Positions 1 to 5,375 of a stretch of DNA of 7,358 nt are shown piece by piece; position 1 is the first letter of the stretch; every line of letters starts with the position of its first letter. The translations under genes were made by a program, and so were the position numbers. The notes under the pieces were generated by a model. That model saw only the letters and a program-made list of their open reading frames with translations. It had not been told where the DNA came from and made no database searches. The DNA lies in NCBI GenBank assembly GCA_021847125.1, contig JAJZUK010000047.1:1-7358 (forward strand), read 5' to 3'. Source of the stretch: Pseudomonadota bacterium. Lineage in GTDB: Bacteria; Pseudomonadota; Gammaproteobacteria; Burkholderiales; SG8-39.

Positions 1-2
1 AG

Positions 3-317
3 CACGGCAGGGATGCGCGCACCCATTACCGCGTGCTCGAGCGCTTTGAGCGCGCTACCCTGCTCGAGTGCAGCCTCGACACCGGGCGCACGCACCAGAT
101 CCGCGTGCACCTGCAATCCATCGGCCACCCGCTGGTGGGCGATCCGGTGTATCGCGCCGGGCGTGGCGCGGCGCCGGGGCCGCTGGCGAGCTTCAAGCGC
201 CAGGCCTTGCATGCCTATCGCCTCGGCCTGGTGCATCCGGTGAGCGGTGCGGCCCTGCAATGGGAAGCGCCGGTGCCGGCGGACCTGTGCGCCCTGCTGG
301 ATTCACTCGTCGCATGA
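3..317 (+). CDS. rluD: RluD-type 23S rRNA pseudouridine synthase, C-terminal part (5' end outside window)
   Basis: RluD isomerises uridines to pseudouridine in helix 69 of 23S rRNA in the cytoplasm. Only the last 104 codons are present, read in frame from position 3. Seen directly: the stretch [15 protein letters not shown] [13 protein letters not shown], then HPLVGDPVY, then [16 protein letters not shown] and WEAPVPADL. These are the conserved C-terminal blocks of the RluA/RluC/RluD family. The catalytic Asp block (HRLDxxTSG) lies upstream, outside the window. RluD is chosen over RluC or RluA because the next gene is pgeF, matching the rluD-yfiH order known from E. coli and many proteobacteria. 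The TGA stop overlaps the pgeF start (ATGA, 4 nt), so the two are probably co-transcribed and translationally coupled. Confidence 0.92.
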   Translation, partial: HGRDARTHYRVLERFERATLLECSLDTGRTHQIRVHLQSIGHPLVGDPVYRAGRGAAPGPLASFKRQALHAYRLGLVHPVSGAALQWEAPVPADLCALLDSLVA

Positions 318-1045
318 GTACTCACGGCTGGATCGAGCCGGATTGGCCCGCGCCGGCGCGGGTGCGCGCGCTCATCACCACGCGCGCGGGCGGCGTCAGC
401 CGCGGCGCCTATGCCGGCCTCAACCTGGGCCTGGGCTCGGGCGACGATGCCGGCGATGTGGCGCGCAACCGCGCCAGCCTCGCGCACTGGCTGCCGGCCG
501 AACCGCTGTGGCTGCGCCAGGTGCATGGAACCACCGTTGCCCGGGCCGACACGGCCGAGGGCACGCCCGAGGCCGATGCCGCGCTCGCGCGCGCACCGGG
601 GCGGGTGTGCGCGGTGCTGACCGCGGATTGCCTGCCGCTGCTGTTGTGCGACGCTGCGGGTACCACGGTGGCGGCGGTGCACGCCGGCTGGCGCGGGCTG
701 TGTTCCGGCGTAATCGAACAGGCCCTGCTTGCCATCGACAGGCCGCCGCCCTCGCTGCTTGCTTATCTTGGACCGGCGATCGGGCCTGCGGCCTTTGAGG
801 TCGGCGCCGAGGTGCGCGCGGCTTTCGTCGCGGCGGATGCGCAAGCCGAAGCTGCGTTCGCGCCGGGCAGGCCGGGCCAGTTCTACGCCGACTTGTATGC
901 GCTCGCGCGGCAGCGCCTCGTGCGCGGCGGCGTGACCCAGGTCTATGGCGGAGGCTATTGCACTTACAATGAGCGGGAGCGCTTTTATTCCTATCGCCGC
1001 GACGGTGTCACCGGGCGCATGGCGAGCCTGATCTGGATCGAATAA
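314..1045 (+). CDS. pgeF: Peptidoglycan editing factor / purine nucleoside phosphorylase, LACC1-YfiH family
   Basis: This is a complete 243-residue cytosolic enzyme of the YfiH/LACC1 (DUF152) family. Members act on purine nucleosides, and in E. coli PgeF keeps wrong amino acids out of the peptidoglycan stem peptide. The family's zinc/catalytic residues are visible: His71 (VHGT), Cys106 (TADCLPLL) and His123 (AVHAGWRG), close to the spacing H71/C107/H124 of E. coli YfiH. Other conserved blocks are TTRAGGVS near residue 22, [12 protein letters not shown] near 153, and CTYNE followed by RFYSYRRDG and TGRMASLIW at the C-terminus. The ATG at 314 is chosen because it overlaps the rluD stop and gives the usual protein start ([10 protein letters not shown]); no clear Shine-Dalgarno is seen, as expected for coupling. 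An in-frame extension upstream would only run antiparallel through rluD coding sequence and is rejected. Confidence 0.95.
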   Translation: MSTHGWIEPDWPAPARVRALITTRAGGVSRGAYAGLNLGLGSGDDAGDVARNRASLAHWLPAEPLWLRQVHGTTVARADTAEGTPEADAALARAPGRVCAVLTADCLPLLLCDAAGTTVAAVHAGWRGLCSGVIEQALLAIDRPPPSLLAYLGPAIGPAAFEVGAEVRAAFVAADAQAEAAFAPGRPGQFYADLYALARQRLVRGGVTQVYGGGYCTYNERERFYSYRRDGVTGRMASLIWIE

Positions 1046-1064
1046 TGCGGATGGTCGCTTGAAT

Positions 1065-1844
1065 ATGTCTACCTTGGCCTGGATTGCCACGGCCAGCCTG
1101 CTGGGCGGGGTGCTGTCGGTCGCGTTCGCCGGCTTGTTCGCGCTGACCGCACGCGCCGCCTGGGTGCCGATGCTGGTGAGCTACGCCATCGGCGCGCTGC
1201 TCGGCGCGGCGTTTCTCGAAATCCTGCCGCATGCCTTCGAGGGTGCGATGAGCGTACACAGCGTCGCCGCCACGATACTCGCCGGGATCTTCGTATTTTT
1301 CATCCTTGAAAAGCTGGTGCTGTGGCGCCACTGCCACGTCGAGGATTGCGATGTGCACGACCAGCACGCCGACGCGCACGACCACGGGCGCAGCGGCATG
1401 CTGATCCTGATCGGCGACAGCTTCCACAATTTCTGCGACGGCATCCTGATCGCCGCCGCGTTCATGGAGAACGTCCAGCTCGGCGTGGTCACCGCGCTGG
1501 CGATCATCGCGCACGAGATTCCGCAGGAGGTGGGCGATTTTCTGATCCTGCTGCACTCGGGCTACAGCCGCACGCGCGCCTTCATGCTCAACCTGCTGTC
1601 GAGCTTCGCCATGTTCGCCGGCGGGCTGCTCGCCTATTTCGCGCTGCAGTCGCTGCAGCAATGGGTGCAGAGCATACTCGCGCTCGCCGCCGCCAGCATG
1701 ATCTACGTCGCGGTGGCCGACCTGATCCCGGGGCTGCACAAGCGCCCCGAGCTCAAGGCCACGCTGTCGCAGTCGGTGCTGATCGCGCTCGGCGTCGCCT
1801 CGATCTGGCTGGTCGGGCATTTCACCCGGCAATGGGGCGGATAG
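1065..1844 (+). CDS. ZIP-family divalent metal transporter (LIV-1-like)
   Basis: This 259-residue inner-membrane protein probably imports zinc or another divalent metal. About eight hydrophobic segments can be seen, roughly residues 4-26, 36-56, 67-87, 112-134, 138-163, 173-193, 201-221 and 236-252. The two metal-site motifs of the family are intact: HNFCDG at 121-126 in segment 4 and HEIPQE at 150-155 in segment 5, followed by VGDFLILLHSG. The HNFxDG form resembles LIV-1/Zrt-Irt subgroups more than bacterial ZupT (HNFPEG). A loop at about residues 89-108 between segments 3 and 4 is rich in His, Asp and Cys, a likely metal-sensing or metal-collecting loop. The ATG at 1065 is preferred, with a weak GGATGG 10 nt upstream; a TTG at 1059 would add two residues. 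The gene starts 19 nt after pgeF and could share its transcript. Which metal it carries cannot be read from the sequence. Confidence 0.9.
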   Translation: MSTLAWIATASLLGGVLSVAFAGLFALTARAAWVPMLVSYAIGALLGAAFLEILPHAFEGAMSVHSVAATILAGIFVFFILEKLVLWRHCHVEDCDVHDQHADAHDHGRSGMLILIGDSFHNFCDGILIAAAFMENVQLGVVTALAIIAHEIPQEVGDFLILLHSGYSRTRAFMLNLLSSFAMFAGGLLAYFALQSLQQWVQSILALAAASMIYVAVADLIPGLHKRPELKATLSQSVLIALGVASIWLVGHFTRQWGG

Positions 1845-1866
1845 CCGGGTGATCGCAGGTTTTCAA

Positions 1867-1873
1867 CAGGGAG
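1867..1873 (+). promoter_or_regulatory. Ribosome binding site of rfbA
   Basis: CAGGGAG lies 7 nt before the ATG at 1881. It is a good Shine-Dalgarno match and fixes the rfbA start. The preceding gap from the ZIP gene is only 36 nt, and I see no sigma70 promoter in it. Confidence 0.7.
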
Positions 1874-1880
1874 ATGTGGC

Positions 1881-2756
1881 ATGAAGGGAATCGTACTCGC
1901 CGGCGGGTCCGGCACGCGCCTGTACCCGGTGACGCACGCGGTATCCAAGCAACTGCTGCCGATCTACGACAAGCCGATGATTTACTACCCGCTGTCGACG
2001 CTGATGCTGGCGGGTATGCGCGAGATCCTGGTGATTTCGACGCCGGAAGACACGCCGCGCTTCAAACAGCTGCTCGGCGACGGCGCGCAATGGGGCATGG
2101 CGATTTCGTACGCGGTGCAGCCGGCGCCCGAAGGCATCGCGCAGGCCTTCATCATCGGCGCCGGCTTCGTCAAGGATGCGCGCTCGGCGCTGATCCTCGG
2201 CGACAACATATTTCACGGTACCGACCTGGTCGCGAATCTGCGCGCCGCCGTCGGCCGGTCGAGCGGAGCGACGGCATTCGCCTACGCGGTGCAGGATCCG
2301 GAGCGCTACGGCGTGGTCGAATTCGACCGCTCGCGCAAGGTGCTCTCCATCGAAGAAAAGCCGAAGCAGCCGAAGTCGCGCTACGCCGTGACCGGGCTGT
2401 ATTTCTACGACCAGCAGGTGGTCGAACTCGCGCGCGCGCTCAAACCTTCCGCGCGGGGCGAACTGGAAATCACCGATCTCAACCGGCGCTATCTCGAACA
2501 GGGACAGCTGAACGTCGAGGTCATGGGCCGCGGCACGGCCTGGCTCGATACCGGCACGCACGAGTCCTTGCTCGAAGCCGCGAACTTCATCCAGATCCTG
2601 GAAAAACGCCAGGGACTCAAGATCGCCTGCGTCGAGGAAATCGCCTACCGCCTCGGCTACATCGACGCCGCGCAGCTCGAGCGCCTCGCCGCGCCGATGG
2701 TAAAGAACAGCTACGGCCAGTATCTGCTCAGCGTGCTGCAGGATCGGGTGTTCTGA
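1881..2756 (+). CDS. rfbA: Glucose-1-phosphate thymidylyltransferase (RmlA)
   Basis: RmlA makes dTDP-glucose and pyrophosphate from dTTP and glucose-1-phosphate, the first step of dTDP-L-rhamnose synthesis in the cytoplasm. The protein is complete at 291 residues, the usual length. Seen directly: the nucleotide-binding N-terminus [17 protein letters not shown] (residues 2-18), [18 protein letters not shown] (22-39), the metal-binding Asp108 in [17 protein letters not shown] around 158-166, TGLYFYD, EITDLNR (196-202), and the second metal Asp223 in WLDTGTH. The C-terminus YGQYLL is typical of the short rhamnose-type RmlA. The stop overlaps the rfbC start by one base (TGATG), so the pair forms an operon with coupled translation. 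Confidence 0.97.
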   Translation: MKGIVLAGGSGTRLYPVTHAVSKQLLPIYDKPMIYYPLSTLMLAGMREILVISTPEDTPRFKQLLGDGAQWGMAISYAVQPAPEGIAQAFIIGAGFVKDARSALILGDNIFHGTDLVANLRAAVGRSSGATAFAYAVQDPERYGVVEFDRSRKVLSIEEKPKQPKSRYAVTGLYFYDQQVVELARALKPSARGELEITDLNRRYLEQGQLNVEVMGRGTAWLDTGTHESLLEAANFIQILEKRQGLKIACVEEIAYRLGYIDAAQLERLAAPMVKNSYGQYLLSVLQDRVF

Positions 2757-3304
2757 TGCGGGTGACGCCGACTGCGATTGCCGAGGTGCTGGTGATCGAA
2801 CCCAAGGTGTTCGCCGACGCGCGCGGCTTTTTTTTCGAGAGCTACAACGAACGCGCGTTCGCTGAGGCGACCGGGATCGCGGCGAAATTCGTCCAGGACA
2901 ATCATTCGCGCTCGGTGAAGAACACGGTGCGCGGCCTGCACTACCAGATCGGGCAAGCCCAGGGCAAGCTGGTGCGCGCCGTGGCGGGCGAGATCTACGA
3001 TGTCGTGGTGGACGTGCGCCGCAAATCGCCGACCTTCGGCCACTGGGTAGGCCACCATCTGTCCGCGGAGAACAAGAACATGCTCTGGATTCCGGCGGGA
3101 TTTGCGCACGGCTTCGCCGTGCTCTCCGATTACGCCGACTTCCTGTACAAGACCACCGACTACTGGGCGCCGCAGCACGAGCGCACCCTGCTCTGGAACG
3201 ACCCCGACCTCGGCATCGATTGGCAGCTCGCGGGCGAGCCGATACTCGCTGACAAGGACCGGGCCGGGAAGCGGCTGGCGGAGGCGGAGGTGTTCGACGC
3301 GTGA
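2756..3304 (+). CDS. rfbC: dTDP-4-dehydrorhamnose 3,5-epimerase (RmlC)
   Basis: RmlC epimerises C3 and C5 of dTDP-4-keto-6-deoxyglucose, the third step of dTDP-L-rhamnose synthesis. The complete protein is 182 residues, normal for the family, with a cupin/jelly-roll fold. Seen directly: DARGFFFESYN near residue 21, FVQDNHSRS near 45, catalytic His62 in RGLHYQ, Lys71 in QGKLVR, GEIYDVVVDVR (78-88), IPAGFAHGF (112-120), and the catalytic-type Tyr137 in TTDYW. The C-terminal WNDPDLGIDW is also conserved. It starts one base inside the rfbA stop codon. rmlB and rmlD, which supply its substrate and reduce its product, are not found on either side within the window. Confidence 0.97.
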   Translation: MRVTPTAIAEVLVIEPKVFADARGFFFESYNERAFAEATGIAAKFVQDNHSRSVKNTVRGLHYQIGQAQGKLVRAVAGEIYDVVVDVRRKSPTFGHWVGHHLSAENKNMLWIPAGFAHGFAVLSDYADFLYKTTDYWAPQHERTLLWNDPDLGIDWQLAGEPILADKDRAGKRLAEAEVFDA

Positions 3305-3315
3305 GCTTTCAAAAA

Positions 3316-3333
3316 GGCTCTGTCACTAAATTG
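3316..3333. other. Possible remnant of an insertion-sequence end at the left border of the accessory block
   Basis: Just after the rfbC stop lies GGCTCTGTCACTAAATTG. It begins like the terminal repeats of several IS6-type elements (which start GG-CTGT followed by an A-rich tract). No transposase and no reverse-complement copy are present in the window. It marks the switch from the GC-rich rml genes to the lower-GC leftward block, so it is listed as a candidate scar only. The rest of the 63-nt gap between the convergent gene ends holds a weak 6-bp stem (3335-3340 with 3355-3360) and no clear terminator. Confidence 0.2.
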
Positions 3334-3367
3334 TGTTGCTTTTCGGCAGTGGGTAGCAACTCGCCGG

Positions 3368-4321
3368 TCAGCGTGCCCCAGCTTTGGCCACGAGCAGACG
3401 TTCATCGAGCAACGCTTGCACAATCGCGGCCTGGCGCAAATCCCGTCGGCGCTTCGGTTCGGGGCGCTGAGGTGCCTGTTCGGCCATCCAGCGCTTAAAC
3501 TCGACAAATGCCTCTGGCGCAATCGTGCGCATTAGAGTCATTCGCCCGGTGACCGCGACGACCACCTGCTCAAAGCGCGGCGCGTTGGTCAGCACGGACG
3601 CTCGTAGGGCCTGTATGGGCCAGAGGTCGTTCTCATCACCGGAGAATCGGAAGGGATGCGGGTCGCCCCCCTCAGGCTGGCGCCTCAAGAAGTCAACCTC
3701 AAATCCTGTTGCATTGATTGCGGTCTCGGATTGCCCTTCTTTGCGCTCGAACGTGGGGTCGGCGGACTGCAGCAATCGCAGCATCGACATGTTCAGCTTG
3801 GTGAGGTCTGTAAGGAAGCGCACTCGCTTACGGGCATCCCACAGCAGGTCGACATCCTGGGTAGCCAATGCACCTTGGACAATACGCACGCCAGCGGCCG
3901 TTTCGTAGGCATACAACGCGTGTGTACCGACCACAGTGAAGTGCTCACCAAGGCCAGCGTCCTCAATAGTTTGGAGTACCGACACGACCATCGACGGCAC
4001 ACGGCCCACTTTCAGCGCTTTGTTCAGGCGCTCGGCGTCCTTGAGGGCCGCCCTGAGGGATTTCAATCGGGCTTCGACCTCTGATTTTCGAGTAGTGAAC
4101 TCTGCGTAAATGCGCTCGGTCTCAGGCGAGCGCGAACCAATTCGTTCCTGTCGATTGTCAGGCAATGTCTTGACCAAGTATTGGTAGCCCTTTTGCCGTT
4201 TCCAGTACATGCCGCCTGCATACGGGCGCGCTTGTGCCTGGACTCGCACGAACTCGTTAAAAACGGTCGTAGAGTCTATGGCCTGCCTGGCGGCGTTGTC
4301 AGGGAGGGGAATGTAGTCCAT
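3368..4321 (-). CDS. GSU2403-type nucleotidyltransferase-fold protein (NTP_transf_8-like), function unknown
   Basis: This 317-residue soluble protein resembles the GSU2403-family nucleotidyltransferase-fold proteins. Its substrate is unknown and I assign no function. Seen directly: an N-terminal helical part with a charged, probably coiled-coil stretch at about 66-105; then the catalytic core VVGTHALYAYE (130-140, the GS/GT-x-A motif), TQDVDLLWD (154-162, the DxD metal pair Asp156/Asp158) and FEVDFL with a third acidic residue at Asp210. The C-terminal region contains APEAFVEFKRWMAEQ and a basic RRRDLRQA segment. The triad is intact, so an active transferase is plausible. The ATG at 4321 is chosen: the alternative TTG at 4360 lies upstream of the predicted transcription start. 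No Shine-Dalgarno precedes the ATG. GC is lower than in the neighbours (33/60 at 3901-3960, 28/60 at 4141-4200, against 45/60 at 1141-1200), consistent with transfer. Confidence 0.82.
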   Translation of the reverse strand: MDYIPLPDNAARQAIDSTTVFNEFVRVQAQARPYAGGMYWKRQKGYQYLVKTLPDNRQERIGSRSPETERIYAEFTTRKSEVEARLKSLRAALKDAERLNKALKVGRVPSMVVSVLQTIEDAGLGEHFTVVGTHALYAYETAAGVRIVQGALATQDVDLLWDARKRVRFLTDLTKLNMSMLRLLQSADPTFERKEGQSETAINATGFEVDFLRRQPEGGDPHPFRFSGDENDLWPIQALRASVLTNAPRFEQVVVAVTGRMTLMRTIAPEAFVEFKRWMAEQAPQRPEPKRRRDLRQAAIVQALLDERLLVAKAGAR

Positions 4322-4361
4322 TGGCCGTATAATTATCAAAAACGCATTATATACGGCCAAT
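4320..4361. repeat. Perfect 12-bp-arm inverted repeat framing the -10, start site and start codon (candidate operator)
   Basis: ATTGGCCGTATA at 4320-4331 is repeated as its exact reverse complement TATACGGCCAAT at 4350-4361, with an 18-nt AT-rich spacer. Arm centres are about 30 bp apart, close to three helical turns. One arm abuts and overlaps the -10 hexamer; the other covers the start codon of the nucleotidyltransferase gene. Because the predicted transcript starts between the arms, it would carry only one of them, so this is more likely a DNA-level repressor site than an RNA hairpin. Which protein binds it is unknown. Confidence 0.75.
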
Positions 4362-4374
4362 ACATTGAAATCAA
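4346..4374 (-). promoter_or_regulatory. Strong sigma70-like promoter of the nucleotidyltransferase gene
   Basis: On the minus strand a -35 TTGATT (4374-4369) is followed after exactly 17 nt by a perfect -10 TATAAT (4351-4346). Transcription would start near 4339, leaving an untranslated leader of only about 18 nt before the ATG at 4321. This spacing both supports the promoter and decides the start codon. A short palindrome ATTGA-AA-TCAAT (4364-4375) covers the -35 element. Confidence 0.72.
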
Positions 4375-4469
4375 TATGTTATTGTATGTTTTTGGCAGTA
4401 AAGCGCCGAGAATCCACGGCCCCCCGGGCGTCGCCCTCGGAACGACACTATCAAATCAGGGGCGGGGGT

Positions 4470-4805
4470 TCAGATGCCGATAAGCGCGCCGAGCTTTCCC
4501 CGAACTTCATCCAGAATTTGGGCGCTGACAGAAGATTTGCGTTTGGCACGCCGTGCTCGCCAGTCCAGGCTCTTGACCTGATCGGACAAGATGGCGCTTG
4601 GCGGATTCCCGCTGACAACGACTTCGAAGGGATATCCCTTGATCTGCGTGGTCATCGGACAGCAGATCATCATTCCTGTCTTGCCGTTGTAGCGCGACGG
4701 GCTGAGGACCAGTGCCGGGCGATGTCCGGCCTGCTCGTGGCCGGCCTGCGGCGAAAATTCCAGCCATATGACATCACCCGAATCAGGAACATAAGGGCGG
4801 GCCAT
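4470..4805 (-). CDS. mazF: MazF endoribonuclease toxin
   Basis: MazF toxins cleave single-stranded RNA at short sequence motifs and stop translation when the partner antitoxin is lost. The protein is 111 residues, the same size as E. coli MazF, and aligns to it from memory almost without gaps: YVPDSGDVIWLEF at 5-17, EQAGHRPALVLSP at 24-36, YNGKTGM at 39-45, TTQIKGYPFEVVVSG at 52-66, then SDQVKSLDWRARRAKRK at 74-90 and a C-terminal helix ending GALIGI. The catalytic pair Arg29 and Thr52, and Glu24, are present at the E. coli numbering. The ATG overlaps the last base of the mazE TAA stop, the usual coupled arrangement. The toxin appears intact, so the module is probably functional. Confidence 0.95.
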   Translation of the reverse strand: MARPYVPDSGDVIWLEFSPQAGHEQAGHRPALVLSPSRYNGKTGMMICCPMTTQIKGYPFEVVVSGNPPSAILSDQVKSLDWRARRAKRKSSVSAQILDEVRGKLGALIGI

Positions 4806-5047
4806 TACCAGACTTCGCGGCCCACCGCCGGCCCAGTTTCGACCGCGTCATGCAGGTTCGCGGAAGTAATTCCGTTCAGGAGTGCGTCAAGCGAAAAGAC
4901 TTTGAGCCGCTCGGGTTCGATCACAATGCGACCGTTCTCTTCCGTGACCTCGACCGCCTGGTCGAGATTCAAATTGGCGGCCGCCATCAGCGATGCCGGA
5001 ATGCGGACCGCTGCGCTATTGCCCCATTTCTTGACCAGTCCTTTCAT
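4805..5047 (-). CDS. mazE: MazE antitoxin, AbrB/SpoVT-type DNA-binding protein
   Basis: This 80-residue antitoxin neutralises MazF and represses its own operon through an N-terminal swapped-hairpin (AbrB/MazE) DNA-binding domain. Seen directly: VKKWGNSAAVRIPASLM at residues 5-21, the hallmark DNA-binding sequence, then NLNLDQAVEVTEENGRIVIEP (25-45). The acidic, flexible C-terminal tail ends in GREVW, like E. coli MazE (DKEVW), and would wrap around MazF. The start at 5047 is set by a strong GAGGAG 7 nt upstream; a longer in-frame reading to 5119 lacks family similarity and would start upstream of the predicted transcript start. It is first in the mazEF operon. Confidence 0.95.
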   Translation of the reverse strand: MKGLVKKWGNSAAVRIPASLMAAANLNLDQAVEVTEENGRIVIEPERLKVFSLDALLNGITSANLHDAVETGPAVGREVW

Positions 5048-5054
5048 GCGTATG

Positions 5055-5060
5055 CTCCTC
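5055..5060 (-). promoter_or_regulatory. Ribosome binding site of mazE
   Basis: On the minus strand GAGGAG lies 7 nt before the mazE ATG (5047). It is a strong Shine-Dalgarno and decides this start over longer readings. Confidence 0.8.
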
Positions 5061-5097
5061 GTCGCCGGCCGCCCCGTTTGCGCGCGTCTGGAATCGA

Positions 5098-5126
5098 ATC
5101 TTAGCCAAGACGAACGCATGTGTCAA
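5098..5126 (-). promoter_or_regulatory. sigma70 promoter of mazEF
   Basis: On the minus strand a consensus -35 TTGACA (5126-5121) is followed after 17 nt by -10 TAAGAT (5103-5098, four of six consensus bases). The transcript would begin near 5091, giving a leader of about 44 nt that includes the mazE ribosome binding site. Confidence 0.7.
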
Positions 5127-5143
5127 CATTGTATAAACATGCG
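5115..5143. repeat. Operator-like repeats over the mazEF -35 element
   Basis: Two repeat patterns are nested here. First, a perfect 7-bp inverted repeat CGCATGT (5115-5121) and ACATGCG (5137-5143) with a 15-nt spacer. Second, inside it, two adjacent 11-bp direct copies, TGTGTCAACAT (5119-5129) and TGTATAAACAT (5130-5140), identical at 9 of 11 bases and about one helical turn apart. Both cover or abut the TTGACA box. Autorepression by MazE or the MazEF complex is the established mode for this family, so this is a good candidate for its binding site. Confidence 0.5.
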
Positions 5144-5375
5144 GCTCGACGCGTCCGCGACAGCGGCATAAGGAGCCGAGAACGCCGAAGACCTTCGATG
5201 CCCGGTCCCGTTCTTAACCATCAACAAACAATCCCCTCGCAGAATCCTGCGGTTCACGCTTTGTCCTAAGGAATGTTCTCAAGCCAATTAGACCAAAAGG
5301 TGGATTGAAGCGGGAAAGCTTTCTTGCTAGGCTGGCCGTCTTCCAGTTCGGCCATAAACCGGTAAGAGGGCGCGC
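5144..5375. other. Divergent intergenic region between mazE and the secretion transporter gene
   Basis: The whole gene-free stretch runs from 5048 to 5375; its left part is the mazEF control region. The right part contains no convincing ORF. It shows two small hairpins: CGCAG/CTGCG at 5238-5251 with a 4-nt loop, and TGGCCG/CGGCCA at 5333-5354 with a 10-nt loop, the latter just before the transporter ribosome binding site. A weak promoter-like pair, TTGAAG (5305-5310) and TAGGCT (5328-5333) with 17-nt spacing, is the only candidate for the rightward gene and is not convincing. No terminator with a T-run is seen. Confidence 0.4.
5364..5370 (+). promoter_or_regulatory. Ribosome binding site of the secretion ABC transporter gene
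   Basis: AAGAGGG lies 5 nt before the ATG at 5376. It supports this start, which also gives the expected N-terminal domain length. Confidence 0.6.

Noticed and set aside
1874..2755. Plus-strand frame running through rfbA into rfbC as one long protein
   Set aside because: Only the part from 2756 matches a family (RmlC); the upstream part is an out-of-frame reading of rfbA.
3303..3320. GAGC-TTT / AAA-GCTC stem at the convergent gene ends as a bidirectional terminator
   Set aside because: It needs a bulge, has a 3-nt loop and lacks a T-tract on either strand.
4322..4360. TTG start at 4360 adding 13 residues to the nucleotidyltransferase protein
   Set aside because: It lies upstream of the predicted transcription start, and its codons are the promoter -10 and inverted repeat themselves; the ATG at 4321 fits better.
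4406..4440. Hairpin CCGAG/CTCGG with inner GGGC/GCCC downstream of mazF
   Set aside because: The stem is short and interrupted and no T-run follows on the minus strand, so I do not call it a terminator.
2581..4515. 15-bp direct repeat CGAACTTCATCCAGA at 2581-2595 and 4501-4515
   Set aside because: Each copy lies inside a well-conserved gene (rfbA and mazF antisense) where the codons explain it; similarity stops abruptly on both sides, so chance is likely.
4365..5171. 268-codon plus-strand open frame across mazEF
   Set aside because: It is antisense to two clearly recognised genes and shows no family motifs.
5305..5333. TTGAAG-17-TAGGCT as the promoter of the ABC transporter gene
   Set aside because: Only 4/6 and 3/6 consensus bases match; the same quality is expected by chance in a 200-nt gap.
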